Shown here one piece after another: positions 6,193 to 13,732 of a DNA stretch of 18,558 nt. Each line of letters starts with the position of its first letter. The stretch's first letter is position 1. The notes under the pieces were generated by a model. That model searched no databases. It worked only from the letters and a program-made list of their open reading frames with translations, and was not told the DNA's origin. Made by a program: the position numbers and the translations under genes. Origin of the DNA: JACPIN01 sp964367085 (GTDB taxonomy: Archaea; Nanobdellota; Nanobdellia; SCGC-AAA011-G17; ARS1403); contig CAYIWL010000015.1 of the NCBI GenBank assembly GCA_964367085.1, positions 1-18,558 of the forward strand, given 5' to 3'.

Positions 6193-6203
6193 GTTTTAAA
6201 TAG
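6193..6203 (+). promoter_or_regulatory. TATA-box-like element for rnp4
   Basis: GTTTTAAATAG is centred 27 bp before the rnp4 ATG at 6225, so the mRNA should be leaderless. It is divergent from and close to the dut promoter. Confidence 0.5.
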
Positions 6204-6224
6204 TCTATTCTTTGTAATGAGTTT

Positions 6225-6518
6225 ATGTCTATAGCCATAGCAAAACATAGGATCAGAAAATTATTTTCAGAAGCGGATAAGGCATTCTCCACTAACAAGA
6301 AATTAGCAGACCGGTACGTGGAGCTTGCAAGAAAAATCGGGATGAAAATGAACGTGCGCATGTCAAAAAAACTAAAAAGAAAATTCTGCAAGCACTGCAA
6401 TCATTATTTAAAACCTGGAGTAAATTCAAGAGTAAGAATCCACAAGCATCGCGTAACTATCTATTGCATGGACTGTAAAAAATTTACCAGGATACCTATA
6501 AAACCTAGAAGGAATTAA
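6225..6518 (+). CDS. rnp4: RNase P protein component 4 (Rpp21/Rpr2 family)
   Basis: A 97-residue basic protein. An N-terminal helical region of about 45 residues (ADRYVELARKIGMKMNVRM) is followed by a zinc ribbon with Cys55-x2-Cys58 and Cys81-x2-Cys84, then a basic tail. This is the layout of archaeal Rnp4, which pairs with Rnp1 on the specificity domain of RNase P RNA and helps remove tRNA 5' leaders. The length and motifs match the family. The ATG lies 27 bp after a TATA-like element. It is convergent with the following metalloprotease gene. The call is secure and is one of the best archaeal markers in the window. Confidence 0.92.
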   Translation: MSIAIAKHRIRKLFSEADKAFSTNKKLADRYVELARKIGMKMNVRMSKKLKRKFCKHCNHYLKPGVNSRVRIHKHRVTIYCMDCKKFTRIPIKPRRN

Positions 6519-6545
6519 TATTTAAATCTTCATTCATAATCTTTT

Positions 6546-6950
6546 CTATCCTCTAATTATCTTAAACACTTTCTCCCAGTCTTTCTTCGCCCAGATTTTT
6601 TCTAATTTCAACGAATGTCCAAACCCTCTTTTTATCAGCTCTTTATCGACAATGCCTCCTTTATGTGGATGCTTGTATTTTCTTGGAAGAGGAGAATTAA
6701 AGCCGTGCATATAATGGACTAATTCATGAGCTAAGGTTACATCTATCACATGCTCAGGAATAATCTCATTTTTGAATAAAGAATTAATCTCTATAAGAGA
6801 ATCTTTTCCTTTTCTTTTTATGCACCCAACCCTGCTTTTGCTCTTTCCCTTAAATTTCACATGAACATTGTTTTCTCTTACAACCTCTGGAAACAGCAAT
6901 TCCCAAATTTTTTCTAATTTTTCCCTCAGCCAGGTATCATCTCTTTTCAT
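6546..6950 (-). CDS. SprT-like zinc metalloprotease
   Basis: A 134-residue protein with the zinc-binding HELVHYMHGF motif (His75, Glu76, His79) and downstream histidines at about 94-96 (KYKHPHKGG), either of which could be the third ligand. A conserved-looking VDKELIKRGFGHSLKLEKI stretch follows. The size and arrangement resemble a minimal SprT-like domain; family relatives cut DNA-protein crosslinks, but the substrate here is unknown. There is no membrane segment, so it is cytoplasmic. A TATA-like element at 6974-6984 is about 29 bp from the ATG. M48- or WLM-type peptidases are alternative families. Confidence 0.66.
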   Translation of the reverse strand: MKRDDTWLREKLEKIWELLFPEVVRENNVHVKFKGKSKSRVGCIKRKGKDSLIEINSLFKNEIIPEHVIDVTLAHELVHYMHGFNSPLPRKYKHPHKGGIVDKELIKRGFGHSLKLEKIWAKKDWEKVFKIIRG

Positions 6951-7026
6951 TCTAAATAAAGCATTGAATCTATCTATTTAAAATTTATTGATAACAATTA
7001 AATAATTGGAAAGATTTTTGGTTTGT

Positions 7027-7359
7027 ATGGATGTCAGTGATATGAAAAGAATTCTTGAAAGTTTTAGCGAAGAAAATCTCAATTTTGATGACCCCCATGT
7101 GGAATTAAGATGCCGAGAAAATAACATAACTAAAGATGATATCGTAAGAATTTTATTATATGAGAGTAATAAACTCACAAATGTAATAATGGATAGGACT
7201 GGTGTCTACAAACTCTATTTTAAACTAAGCAATAAAAGACAATTAAAGGTTATTATAGACTTATTTAAACATAAGGAGGCGACAATCAGAACAGTAAAAA
7301 TATTGGATAGAAAGTTATATAAAAAGGTAAGATTAATTAGGAGGATAAGAAGAAGATAA
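7027..7359 (+). CDS. DUF4258-like putative toxin
   Basis: A 110-residue, very basic protein (C-terminus KKVRLIRRIRRR). The core segment PHVELRCRENNITKDDIVRIL is followed by a beta-rich YKLYFKL…LKVIIDLFKHKEATIRTVKIL. This resembles DUF4258, a RelE-like fold family with an H-x3-R…ER-x-ITxxxV helix and a beta-sheet. It is followed 1 nt later by a DUF2283-like gene, a common partner of DUF4258 proteins, suggesting a type II toxin-antitoxin pair. ATG 7027 is preferred because the A/T element at 6996-7005 is 26.5 bp upstream; a TTG at 7006 would add seven residues. The family call comes from pattern memory, without an alignment. Confidence 0.58.
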   Translation: MDVSDMKRILESFSEENLNFDDPHVELRCRENNITKDDIVRILLYESNKLTNVIMDRTGVYKLYFKLSNKRQLKVIIDLFKHKEATIRTVKILDRKLYKKVRLIRRIRRR

Positions 7360-7360
7360 A

Positions 7361-7681
7361 ATGGAAAAATTTAGTTTTGATTATAGTGAGTATTCAGATA
7401 TTCTGCATATTCATATGAGTAGGTGCCAAACCAAAGGTAGTGTAGAAATTGGGGACTTTACTCTGGATTTTGGAAGCAAGGATGAAATTGTTGGTGTAGA
7501 AATAGAACATGCTTCTGAATTTTTTGCCAATGTAGATATTAATAAAAGTTCTTTGAAAATCTTAAAATACGCTGATTTTACTGTCGATAAAAAGAATCCT
7601 CAATGCCAGATAATCTTTATTAAATTAGAATTTCTTAATACGGTTAAAAAAATCCCAATCCCATTGCCTGTTGTTTCTTAA
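7361..7681 (+). CDS. DUF2283-like putative antitoxin
   Basis: A 106-residue protein opening with FDYSEYSDILHIHM, then FTLDFGSKDEIVGVEIEHASEF. This is the DUF2283 layout (YDxExDxLYI … DxxGxIVGIEIxxAS). The C-terminal half, with KSSLKILKYADFTVDKKNP and a beta segment, is longer than a bare DUF2283 domain. It starts 1 nt after the upstream gene's stop, so the two are co-transcribed. An AGGAGG lies 16 nt upstream, rather far for a ribosome binding site. The acidic, beta-rich partner of a basic protein fits an antitoxin. Its stop codon shares bases with the convergent phosphoesterase gene. Confidence 0.62.
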   Translation: MEKFSFDYSEYSDILHIHMSRCQTKGSVEIGDFTLDFGSKDEIVGVEIEHASEFFANVDINKSSLKILKYADFTVDKKNPQCQIIFIKLEFLNTVKKIPIPLPVVS

Positions 7682-8367
7682 TCCAAATCTTTCACAAACC
7701 CAAAGTTTCTAATCTTATCCTCAACAACATACAGTCTAAAGTTCTTAATATTTTTTATATACGGGCTTAAAGGTTTTTCTTTTGTGACATCGCTCCCCTC
7801 AGTTAAGAAATTAAAGCTTGGCATTACGATCAGTTTTTTATTTTTAAATTTTCCAATTAGAAAGCATTTGAATTTTTCCTCAGGCCGAGATTTAAAGCTA
7901 ACAGCAGGATGCTCATGTCCAATTACAATTATTTCCGCATCATCATCAATTATCTTATCTCCATGCACAAATAAAACCTCATTTACTCTATATTTTTCCA
8001 CAATCTCCAGGTTTCTTTTTTTAGAAATAGGTCCGAGGATAGTATCATGATTTCCTTTTACTAAAATCACTTCTCCTTTTTCCAATAAAAAATCAAGTAC
8101 TTTTAGTGTATCTCGCCATTCCTGGTCTGAAATTGTCCCGAATTCATGCTTTATATCTCCAATCAAAATTGTCTTTTTTATTTCTAATTTAGAAAAAATA
8201 TTCTTTAACTTTTTGATAACCTCTTCAATATCAAATCTAGGAATAAAAAACCCCTGTTTCTGCAGGCTCTCTTCAAGGCCAATGTGCATATCTCCGATTA
8301 CAAGAATTTTTTCTTTTTTCAGATACAAGCAGAGGTCTACAATTTCAATGTCTTCAGGGAGTTTCAT
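7678..8367 (-). CDS. Archaeal SbcD-like metallophosphoesterase (TIGR00024-like)
   Basis: A 229-residue calcineurin-type phosphoesterase with all metal-binding blocks in order: GDMHIG (Asp26, His28), GDIKHEF (Asp71), GNHD (Asn106, His107), VHGD (His135) and GHEHP (His151, His153). The length and the GDxKHEF variant match the archaeal SbcD-related family, often found near DNA repair genes. The physiological substrate is not known. No nuclease partner (Rad50/SbcC) is nearby. A TATA-like element at 8390-8399 is about 27 bp before the ATG, so it is probably leaderless. Its stop overlaps the convergent DUF2283-like gene. Confidence 0.87.
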   Translation of the reverse strand: MKLPEDIEIVDLCLYLKKEKILVIGDMHIGLEESLQKQGFFIPRFDIEEVIKKLKNIFSKLEIKKTILIGDIKHEFGTISDQEWRDTLKVLDFLLEKGEVILVKGNHDTILGPISKKRNLEIVEKYRVNEVLFVHGDKIIDDDAEIIVIGHEHPAVSFKSRPEEKFKCFLIGKFKNKKLIVMPSFNFLTEGSDVTKEKPLSPYIKNIKNFRLYVVEDKIRNFGFVKDLD

Positions 8368-8389
8368 TGTTAAAACGTATTTATTCTTC

Positions 8390-8399
8390 TTTATAAAAC
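8390..8399 (-). promoter_or_regulatory. TATA-box-like element for the metallophosphoesterase
   Basis: Minus-strand GTTTTATAAA, centred about 27 bp from the ATG at 8367. The rest of the gap, 8400-8499, shows no gene or RNA that I can recognise. Confidence 0.5.
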
Positions 8400-8499
8400 T
8401 GCCAGCCTTATGAAATAATTTCGGGATAACACAGAAAAGAAATGGACCGTAATATGCGACGATACTATTTTAATGTGAGTGTACCCATTGACTATTGTC

Positions 8500-8769
8500 C
8501 TAGATGTTCGCTTTTGGTCTGCGATGAGGACAACCGGGCCAACAACAAGGTCGGCGTTTCCCTTTGACAAGCTCAGCACATGTCCGCTTGATATGGTGTT
8601 TTCTTGTTTCTGGCTTCTTTACGTGGGTAATCCAGCATATCCACTCATTGCGTGCAAGCGGCGTAAGGGTATTCCATGCATCTTGTATTGCTGAAGATAA
8701 AGTTAGAGCCTCTCGCAGGTCAGCTGGCACTTTATGCGCAACTCCAAGAGAAATTTCTTTTTTAGTCAT
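8500..8769 (-). CDS. YdeI/OmpD-associated family protein (C-terminal-domain type)
   Basis: An 89-residue protein. It has VPADLREAL, then TLTPLARNEWICWITHVKKPETR, then GKRRPCCWPGCPH, which closely match the YdeI/OmpD-associated family common in bacteria. Family members have been linked to envelope stress and bacteriocin resistance, but the molecular role is unknown; the Cys/His-rich CCWPGCPH end could bind metal. By hand count its GC content is about 48%, against roughly 25-35% in flanking genes, so it is probably a recent acquisition from bacteria. It starts 4 bp after the cca stop on the same strand and so may use the cca promoter. Confidence 0.85.
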   Translation of the reverse strand: MTKKEISLGVAHKVPADLREALTLSSAIQDAWNTLTPLARNEWICWITHVKKPETRKHHIKRTCAELVKGKRRPCCWPGCPHRRPKANI

Positions 8770-8773
8770 ATTT

Positions 8774-9991
8774 TTACAGAACTTTTATTTCTTTTACTTT
8801 TTCTCTGATGTAGCTGTCTTTCTCGACTAAATTTTTTAAAAATTCATTGATGTTTGTATGCTTTCTTTTTAACTCTACATATATTCTTGCACCATCGTCC
8901 TTGATATGATAATGAGAATATTTTTTCATGAACTCTTCTGAATGCTTTTTTTCTTTTATCGGCGGACCGTAATGCTTTTTTTCCAATGAAAGAGATTTAT
9001 TTTTCACAAAGTACCAGAAATAAGCCTCTTTGCTGTCCCAGTTCCAGTCGTGCTCTGTGACTTCATAACCTTCTTCCTTTAGCTTTTTGTTGACGTACTC
9101 CATGCACTTAATTAGCTTTGCTCCTACCACGTCTTCTTTTCCGTCTAGAGGATTTATCCTTAATATCGAGGCAGATTTTATTTTTTCCAAATCAAATTTT
9201 GTATATTCAAAGAAATCAGAGGATGGATTGTGCATGAATTCTCTTGCTAAATTTACAAATTCGTTAAATTTTTTTTCTGAGAGTGCGGCTGCTGCGTTCC
9301 TGTCTGGTTGAACTGGATCGATTACAATTAGAGGAGAGACTTTTGATTTGTTTAACTTTTTTACTCCGTGATTTTTTATATCTATCCTTGTTCCTGGCTT
9401 CCAGTGGGATGCTGCTTTCATCAAGTTTTCAAAGGATTTATGCGCTATTGTCAAAATCTCTAACGTGTATCCTGAAAATCCCCTTATATATGATTCTGCT
9501 CCATAAAGTTTGTTTGCCTTGCAAAATGCTTTTGTCAGCCTTATCTCATCTGCTAGATGATTATGCTGTGTTACCCACTCTGTATGCAATGGAGAGATAT
9601 CTGTTATGTTTTCAGCTTCTCCTGCTTTTGCTATTTTTAAAATTGGAATGACCTCAAATGTGAACGGGTCTTGCCTAATTTGAAAATAATCACGAGAGCC
9701 ATGAAGCTTGTGCAGTCCTGAAATCTTAGATGTGCTTTTGAAAACCTTCCTTAGTTTTGTGTGCAGTACTGTTGAGATATCTTTGTTCTTGTATTTTTCT
9801 TTTTCAAACTGGATAAAGATGTCAATATCATAGTCTCCTTTTAGAAAAGTGTTTTTTGCTACTGAACCACCTAGAATGGCTTTTGCATTTTTCAATTCTG
9901 CATTTAGTTTTTTTATGAAATGATCTGCCGCCTCATTTAACACTTTTGATTCTTCTTTGCTCGGAATTACTTTTTCAAGGATAGTTTTCAT
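8774..9991 (-). CDS. cca: CCA-adding enzyme (archaeal class I tRNA nucleotidyltransferase)
   Basis: A 405-residue enzyme that adds or repairs the 3'-CCA of tRNAs. The nucleotidyltransferase signature GGSVAKNTFLKGDYDIDIFI holds Asp55 and Asp57, with the third carboxylate in the TFEVIPI strand. RGFSGYTLEIL is the archaeal-type block after the head domain, and IDPVQPDRNAAAAL matches the conserved DPVxPxRN motif. The C-terminal body and tail domains are present and the length is slightly under the usual 430-450. A TATA-like element at 10011-10020 is about 25 bp before the ATG. It leads a short transcription unit with the YdeI-family gene. Confidence 0.95.
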   Translation of the reverse strand: MKTILEKVIPSKEESKVLNEAADHFIKKLNAELKNAKAILGGSVAKNTFLKGDYDIDIFIQFEKEKYKNKDISTVLHTKLRKVFKSTSKISGLHKLHGSRDYFQIRQDPFTFEVIPILKIAKAGEAENITDISPLHTEWVTQHNHLADEIRLTKAFCKANKLYGAESYIRGFSGYTLEILTIAHKSFENLMKAASHWKPGTRIDIKNHGVKKLNKSKVSPLIVIDPVQPDRNAAAALSEKKFNEFVNLAREFMHNPSSDFFEYTKFDLEKIKSASILRINPLDGKEDVVGAKLIKCMEYVNKKLKEEGYEVTEHDWNWDSKEAYFWYFVKNKSLSLEKKHYGPPIKEKKHSEEFMKKYSHYHIKDDGARIYVELKRKHTNINEFLKNLVEKDSYIREKVKEIKVL

Positions 9992-10010
9992 ATTATTTCA
10001 GCTTATTTTA

Positions 10011-10070
10011 AATTTAAAATAGTTTATGGTTGGTTGATGTGCTCCATGGTAAAGCTTTTATCTTTTATAC
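10011..10070. promoter_or_regulatory. Divergent promoter region between cca and the HTH protein
   Basis: An A/T block at 10011-10020 serves cca on the minus strand at about 25 bp. T-rich TTTTATC/TTTTATAC elements at 10054-10070 lie 20-30 bp before the + strand ATG at 10086. The stretch between holds nothing I can identify. Confidence 0.4.
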
Positions 10071-10085
10071 CTTTTTGTTTACTAT

Positions 10086-10997
10086 ATGAAAACAGCTAAA
10101 CCTCATAGGAAGAATGCTTACAAATTTAAGGTGTTGACTCCACAAAAGCGGTCGAAGATAGAAACCCTTGCCATCCAGAGGGGGCTTTCACTTGGCAGAA
10201 TTGCATTCGAGATAGGGGTCTCAAGACAAGGAATTGAATTCTTTCTTAAGAGGACAGGTAAGTATGATGAATGGAGGCAGAAGAGAGAAGAGGTAAGAAG
10301 GACTGAGAAGGAGATGAAAGAGCTTGAGCTTTCCACGAAGGTTTCATGCTTGAGCATACTCGAGAATTCACTGTATTCTAGGGCTTATGGAGATAGGGCT
10401 TTGAAATTGACACTTGATTATTTTTTTAATAATAGGTTTGTGAGCCATCGCTTTAGCAGAAATCGTTTCTTAGAAATAGATAAGCTGCTTGAGAAATATA
10501 TTGAGGCCAAGGTGAATAACAGGCGAGATTCTTTGAGAATGCTAACCTCTGCTTCAGATATTAGCGTCCTAACCTTCAGTAATATTTTGTCTGAGCTCGG
10601 ATTGAAGACTCTTTCAAAGCCTTGGCTCGACGAAAAAGGTGAGAAGGCAGCCAGGAGGATGTTTTGGATTGAAATGTCCGTTGCAGATCTAGCATATTTT
10701 TGGGGGAAGAATAGAGATGTCCTGCTTTATCATTTCAGGAAAGTCGAGAATGAAGTAGATTACAAAAGACCAAGGTATTTTCACGTTCCTTCCAGACGCA
10801 TTGAAAGCGAAGTTTATGAGTTGCAGGATGTGGACTTTAATTTTGAGGAGATATGCGAATACTTGGAAAAACCCTCCAGCTTAATCCAAAGCGCCATTGA
10901 AAAAAGAGATTTTGATAGCAAGGGAATAATACGTGCCCTTGATATTATTTATCCAAATGAAAAGCACGACAAGCCTTATTTGCAGAAAAATGGTTAG
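10086..10997 (+). CDS. Hypothetical DNA-binding protein with three HTH-like segments
   Basis: A 303-residue basic protein I do not recognise. Three 23-residue segments align without gaps: LSLGRIAFEIGVSRQGIEFF (start of 34-56), MSVADLAYFWGKNRDVLLYH (start of 197-219) and FNFEEICEYLEKPSSLIQSA (start of 251-273). The first two keep the Ala and Gly spacing of a helix-turn-helix; the third has Cys and Glu there. Long charged helices (KREEVRRTEKEMKEL) separate the first from the rest. No catalytic motif, membrane segment or zinc site is seen. A role as a sequence-specific DNA binder or archaeal chromatin factor is inference. It is monocistronic, with T-rich promoter elements just upstream. Confidence 0.6.
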   Translation: MKTAKPHRKNAYKFKVLTPQKRSKIETLAIQRGLSLGRIAFEIGVSRQGIEFFLKRTGKYDEWRQKREEVRRTEKEMKELELSTKVSCLSILENSLYSRAYGDRALKLTLDYFFNNRFVSHRFSRNRFLEIDKLLEKYIEAKVNNRRDSLRMLTSASDISVLTFSNILSELGLKTLSKPWLDEKGEKAARRMFWIEMSVADLAYFWGKNRDVLLYHFRKVENEVDYKRPRYFHVPSRRIESEVYELQDVDFNFEEICEYLEKPSSLIQSAIEKRDFDSKGIIRALDIIYPNEKHDKPYLQKNG

Positions 10998-11026
10998 TTG
11001 CAATTTTGCAATTGGTGGGCTCACTT

Positions 11027-11575
11027 TTAGATTCTTAATGCTACTTGTAAACGTCCTTCGGGTCTGTGTTCTCTTTGTCTTAAAGAAAGATTCTCAAAAG
11101 TTCTTATCCTGACAATATCCTCCAAATATCCATCAAAGAAATATGGTTTATGATCAATAAGCGTATATCTATTTTGTAAAGGTAAATATTCTCCAGTTAA
11201 TGAAACTGTATCCTCTATCTTAGTACGTTCTGCATCACACCAACCATCATAACCATCAGGATTAATAAGATCTGGAGCTGTATAAAAATCATCCATAAAT
11301 GCTTGAATCTTTTTAGATGGATCACTTAAATCAGCTAATACAAAATCAATTTGTCTTATTGTAGTTCTTGAAGGGAAAAATATTCCTGTGTCTTTTGTGT
11401 ATTGACATTCATATTTATTTGTAACTTTTGCGTTTCTTAGCCAGAATCTAACTCCATAATGAAGATTTTTACTATTTTGCATTAATTCTTCTATATTATC
11501 TATATCGCAGTATCCTAATCCAAATAATCTATCAACGGCTCTGATAGTTTTCCATTTACTATCGATTTGTTTCAT
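11027..11575 (-). CDS. Hypothetical protein, no recognised family
   Basis: A 182-residue soluble protein with no signal peptide or membrane segment. It is rich in aromatic and charged residues. Notable stretches are AVDRLFGLGYCDIDNIEELM, FPSRTTIRQIDFVLADLS and a run of aspartates around DGYDGWCDAE, but none forms a motif I can assign. A TATA-like element at 11597-11606 is about 27 bp before the ATG, supporting a real, leaderless gene. It is convergent with the HTH-protein gene. Confidence 0.6.
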   Translation of the reverse strand: MKQIDSKWKTIRAVDRLFGLGYCDIDNIEELMQNSKNLHYGVRFWLRNAKVTNKYECQYTKDTGIFFPSRTTIRQIDFVLADLSDPSKKIQAFMDDFYTAPDLINPDGYDGWCDAERTKIEDTVSLTGEYLPLQNRYTLIDHKPYFFDGYLEDIVRIRTFENLSLRQREHRPEGRLQVALRI

Positions 11576-11596
11576 CTAATTAGATTAAAGACTATA

Positions 11597-11606
11597 AATA
11601 TTTAAA
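11597..11606 (-). promoter_or_regulatory. TATA-box-like element for the 182-residue hypothetical gene
   Basis: Minus-strand TTTAAATATT, about 27 bp upstream of the ATG at 11575. The gap 11607-11701 holds no gene or structured RNA that I can see. Confidence 0.45.
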
Positions 11607-11701
11607 TTTATTTACTGGTCTGCAAACTCTCTCGCTAATGCTCAAATCTTTACTTTGTTTAGAGCAGCTAATGTTTTTTAATTGTGTTCTATAAAAATTA
11701 A

Positions 11702-12082
11702 CTAGCAAAAATTTCTCTCCAAGAATTCAACCATTTCCGTATTGCCTGCGGCTTCATAGGCTTTTGCAGCAAGCTGATAGTTCATTACTTTAATGCATAG
11801 TGCAGCTGCTTTATTTAATCTGTCTTTGTCTTTTGTTGGAATGAAACATAGAGTTGCAACTTCAATCCTGCTTTGCATCATAAGCTCATCACCCATTTCC
11901 TTTAGCCTTTCTAGGTTTTTGGCTTTTTTAAGAATCTCTACAGCATCCGGAATCTTGTTCAGCTTGTATAATCTTTCTCCAACATAATTTAGAATTTCTT
12001 TTTCTTTGCCATCCTCAAGCATCGACAAATCTACTGAATTAATCCCCTCTTTTAATATTTTTGCAACTACAGGATGTTCCAT
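11702..12082 (-). CDS. Small TPR-like helical repeat protein
   Basis: A 126-residue, all-helical-looking protein. Segments such as VGERLYKLNKIPDAVEILKK and LCIKVMNYQLAAKAYEAAGN follow the TPR-style alternation of small and large hydrophobic residues, suggesting two to four short repeats. Such proteins usually act as protein-binding scaffolds; no partner is indicated. There is no signal peptide or membrane segment. It is transcribed in the same direction as the AlkD-like gene, 42 bp downstream of it, so it may be co-transcribed. The specific family is not recognised. Confidence 0.62.
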   Translation of the reverse strand: MEHPVVAKILKEGINSVDLSMLEDGKEKEILNYVGERLYKLNKIPDAVEILKKAKNLERLKEMGDELMMQSRIEVATLCFIPTKDKDRLNKAAALCIKVMNYQLAAKAYEAAGNTEMVEFLERNFC

Positions 12083-12124
12083 TTATGTATGAAAAACAGC
12101 AAGATTAAAAAATATTTGTAATGA

Positions 12125-12835
12125 TTATTTTTTTAAGTAGAATTGTTTTTTGTCTTTGTCAAATCTTTCAATAGCATATCTTAACATTGTCCTTGGCATT
12201 TTCTTGTAGTGTTTTTTTAGAAATTCCTCTTCTGTTTTTTGATATCTTTTTCCTATTTCTCTTAGCATCCAGCCGACTGCTTTATGAATAAGATCATGTT
12301 TATCATTTAACAGAATTTCAGAAATTTTTAGAGTGTCTTCAAACTGATTGTTTTTAATAAACTCAAAAGTAGATATTATTGCAATTCTTTTTTTCCAGAG
12401 GTTATCCGACTTAGCGAAGTCGTATAGTATTTTTTTATCTTTGTCAATCAAGTATTTTCCCAGAATTTTATCCGCTATACAATCAATTAGATCCCAGTTG
12501 TTTGATGACGCTATATTTCTTAAATAAAAGTTGACTATCTGTTTTTGCTCTTCCTGATTTGCCTTTTCAAATTTATATACCAATATAAGCAAGCCGGTTA
12601 GCCTGTATTCGTGTACATTATTGTCTAATAACTTTTTAACCCCGATAAATTCTAAATCTACATATTTTTTAGCTAGGACTCTCTGCTCTGGAACTGTTAA
12701 TCCTATGAAAATATCTCCTTCTCCATATTCCCCTTTTCCTGTCTTGAAAAATTTCTGATAGATCTTTGCCTTTTCCAGAGTTGCTTTGGATTGTAATTCT
12801 TGGATTAGATTCGTTAACATGTATACCTCTTGCAT
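12125..12835 (-). CDS. AlkD-like DNA glycosylase (DNA alkylation repair protein)
   Basis: A 236-residue HEAT-like all-helical protein. Family marks are GLTVPEQRVLAKKY near the N-terminus, NNWDLIDCIADKI, NLWKKRIAIISTFEF, DLIHKAVGWMLREIGKR and MPRTMLRYAIERF, all in AlkD order. AlkD excises positively charged alkylated purines such as N7-methylguanine, leaving abasic sites. The Trp and Asp of NNWDLID correspond to the catalytic-cleft residues of AlkD. Start 12835 is kept because a TATA-like element is centred 30 bp upstream; ATG 12820, with AGAGGT 4 nt before it, is a good alternative. It is divergent from the DinD-like/endonuclease IV operon, whose product could process its abasic sites. Confidence 0.92.
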   Translation of the reverse strand: MQEVYMLTNLIQELQSKATLEKAKIYQKFFKTGKGEYGEGDIFIGLTVPEQRVLAKKYVDLEFIGVKKLLDNNVHEYRLTGLLILVYKFEKANQEEQKQIVNFYLRNIASSNNWDLIDCIADKILGKYLIDKDKKILYDFAKSDNLWKKRIAIISTFEFIKNNQFEDTLKISEILLNDKHDLIHKAVGWMLREIGKRYQKTEEEFLKKHYKKMPRTMLRYAIERFDKDKKQFYLKK

Positions 12836-12860
12836 ATGACAAAAAGTTATAAACCTCCTT

Positions 12861-12870
12861 TTTTTATACT
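12861..12870. promoter_or_regulatory. Shared divergent TATA element, alkD-like / dinD-like
   Basis: TTTTTATACT can be read on both strands. It is 30 bp before the AlkD-like start at 12835 and 27 bp before the DinD-like start at 12893, so one A/T element could serve both directions. A second candidate on the + strand, GTTATAAAC, is at 12846-12854. Confidence 0.45.
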
Positions 12871-12892
12871 TTATCAGTGTTTTAATAGGAAA

Positions 12893-13723
12893 ATGGATTC
12901 AGATAAAGCTTTGGCTGTATTTCAGGGAAAGAGAATAAGAAGAACTTGGTTCAATGAGGAATGGTGGTTTTCAGTAGTTGATATTGTGCAATCGTTAACA
13001 GATAGTTCTGATCCAAAACAATATATAAAAAAAATGCGTAATAGAGATCCTATACTTAATGAGAACTGGGGTACATTTTGTACCCCCCTTGAATTGACTG
13101 CGCCTGATGGTAAAAAACGTAAATCCAATTGTATCTCAGCTAAAGGAGCTTTTCGTATAATCCAATCAATACCATCACCAAAAGCAGAGCTTTTCAAGCA
13201 ATGGCTAGCTCAAGTTGGTTATGATAGAGTCAAAGAAATAGAAAACCCAGAATTAGCACAAAAAAGGATGAAAGAAATTTACAAAGCAAAAGGATATCCT
13301 GAAGACTGGATTGAAAAGAGAGTTAGAGGGATAGCAGTTAGAGATGAATTAACAGATGAATGGAAGAAAAGGGATGTTAAAACAGATCAAGAGTTTGCTA
13401 TTTTAACAGCAGAAATTTCTAAGGCAACGTTTGACATGACACCAACCGAATACAAGAAATTCAAAGGGCTTGGCCAAGAAAATTTACGAGACCATATGAA
13501 TGATTTAGAATTGATATTTACAATGCTTGGAGAAGCCTCAACTACGAAAATTGCAAGAAGGAAAGATGCGCAGGGTTTTTCTGAAAATAAGAATTCTTCT
13601 ATAAAAGGAGGGAGAGTTGCAGGTATTGCTAGAAAAGAATTGGAAAAAGAGAGCAGTGAAAAAGTAAGCACTTCTGAAAATTATTTAAGTTTGAAAAAAA
13701 GAATGGAATTGAGTCAAGGTTAG
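12893..13723 (+). CDS. Bro-N domain / DinD-like protein
   Basis: A 276-residue protein. Residues about 3-110 form a Bro-N (phage antirepressor-like) domain, with RIRRTWFNEEWWFSVVDIVQ and AKGAFRIIQSIPSPKAELFKQWL. The C-terminal half matches DNA-damage-inducible protein D: RGIAVRDELTDEWKKR, then NLRDHMNDLELIFTMLGEAS, then ENKNSSIKGGRVAGIARKELE and SENYL. DinD of E. coli is SOS-induced and modulates RecA filaments; the role in archaea is unknown. ATG 12893 is preferred over ATGs at 12830 and 12836, which would overlap the divergent gene, because a TATA-like element lies 27 bp upstream. Endonuclease IV follows after 9 bp. Confidence 0.88.
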   Translation: MDSDKALAVFQGKRIRRTWFNEEWWFSVVDIVQSLTDSSDPKQYIKKMRNRDPILNENWGTFCTPLELTAPDGKKRKSNCISAKGAFRIIQSIPSPKAELFKQWLAQVGYDRVKEIENPELAQKRMKEIYKAKGYPEDWIEKRVRGIAVRDELTDEWKKRDVKTDQEFAILTAEISKATFDMTPTEYKKFKGLGQENLRDHMNDLELIFTMLGEASTTKIARRKDAQGFSENKNSSIKGGRVAGIARKELEKESSEKVSTSENYLSLKKRMELSQG

Positions 13724-13732
13724 ATTGAAAAA

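Noticed and set aside
8391..8694. Alternative frames on both strands around the YdeI-family gene
   Set aside because: They overlap the frame that matches the YdeI/OmpD family well; the higher GC content simply leaves other frames open.
9283..9651. A 122-codon + strand frame inside cca
   Set aside because: It is antisense to the conserved core of the CCA-adding enzyme and is leucine-rich with no recognisable domain.
12830..12892. Upstream ATGs at 12830 and 12836 for the DinD-like gene
   Set aside because: The extra 19-21 residues do not resemble the start of Bro-N proteins and would overlap the divergent AlkD-like gene and its promoter.
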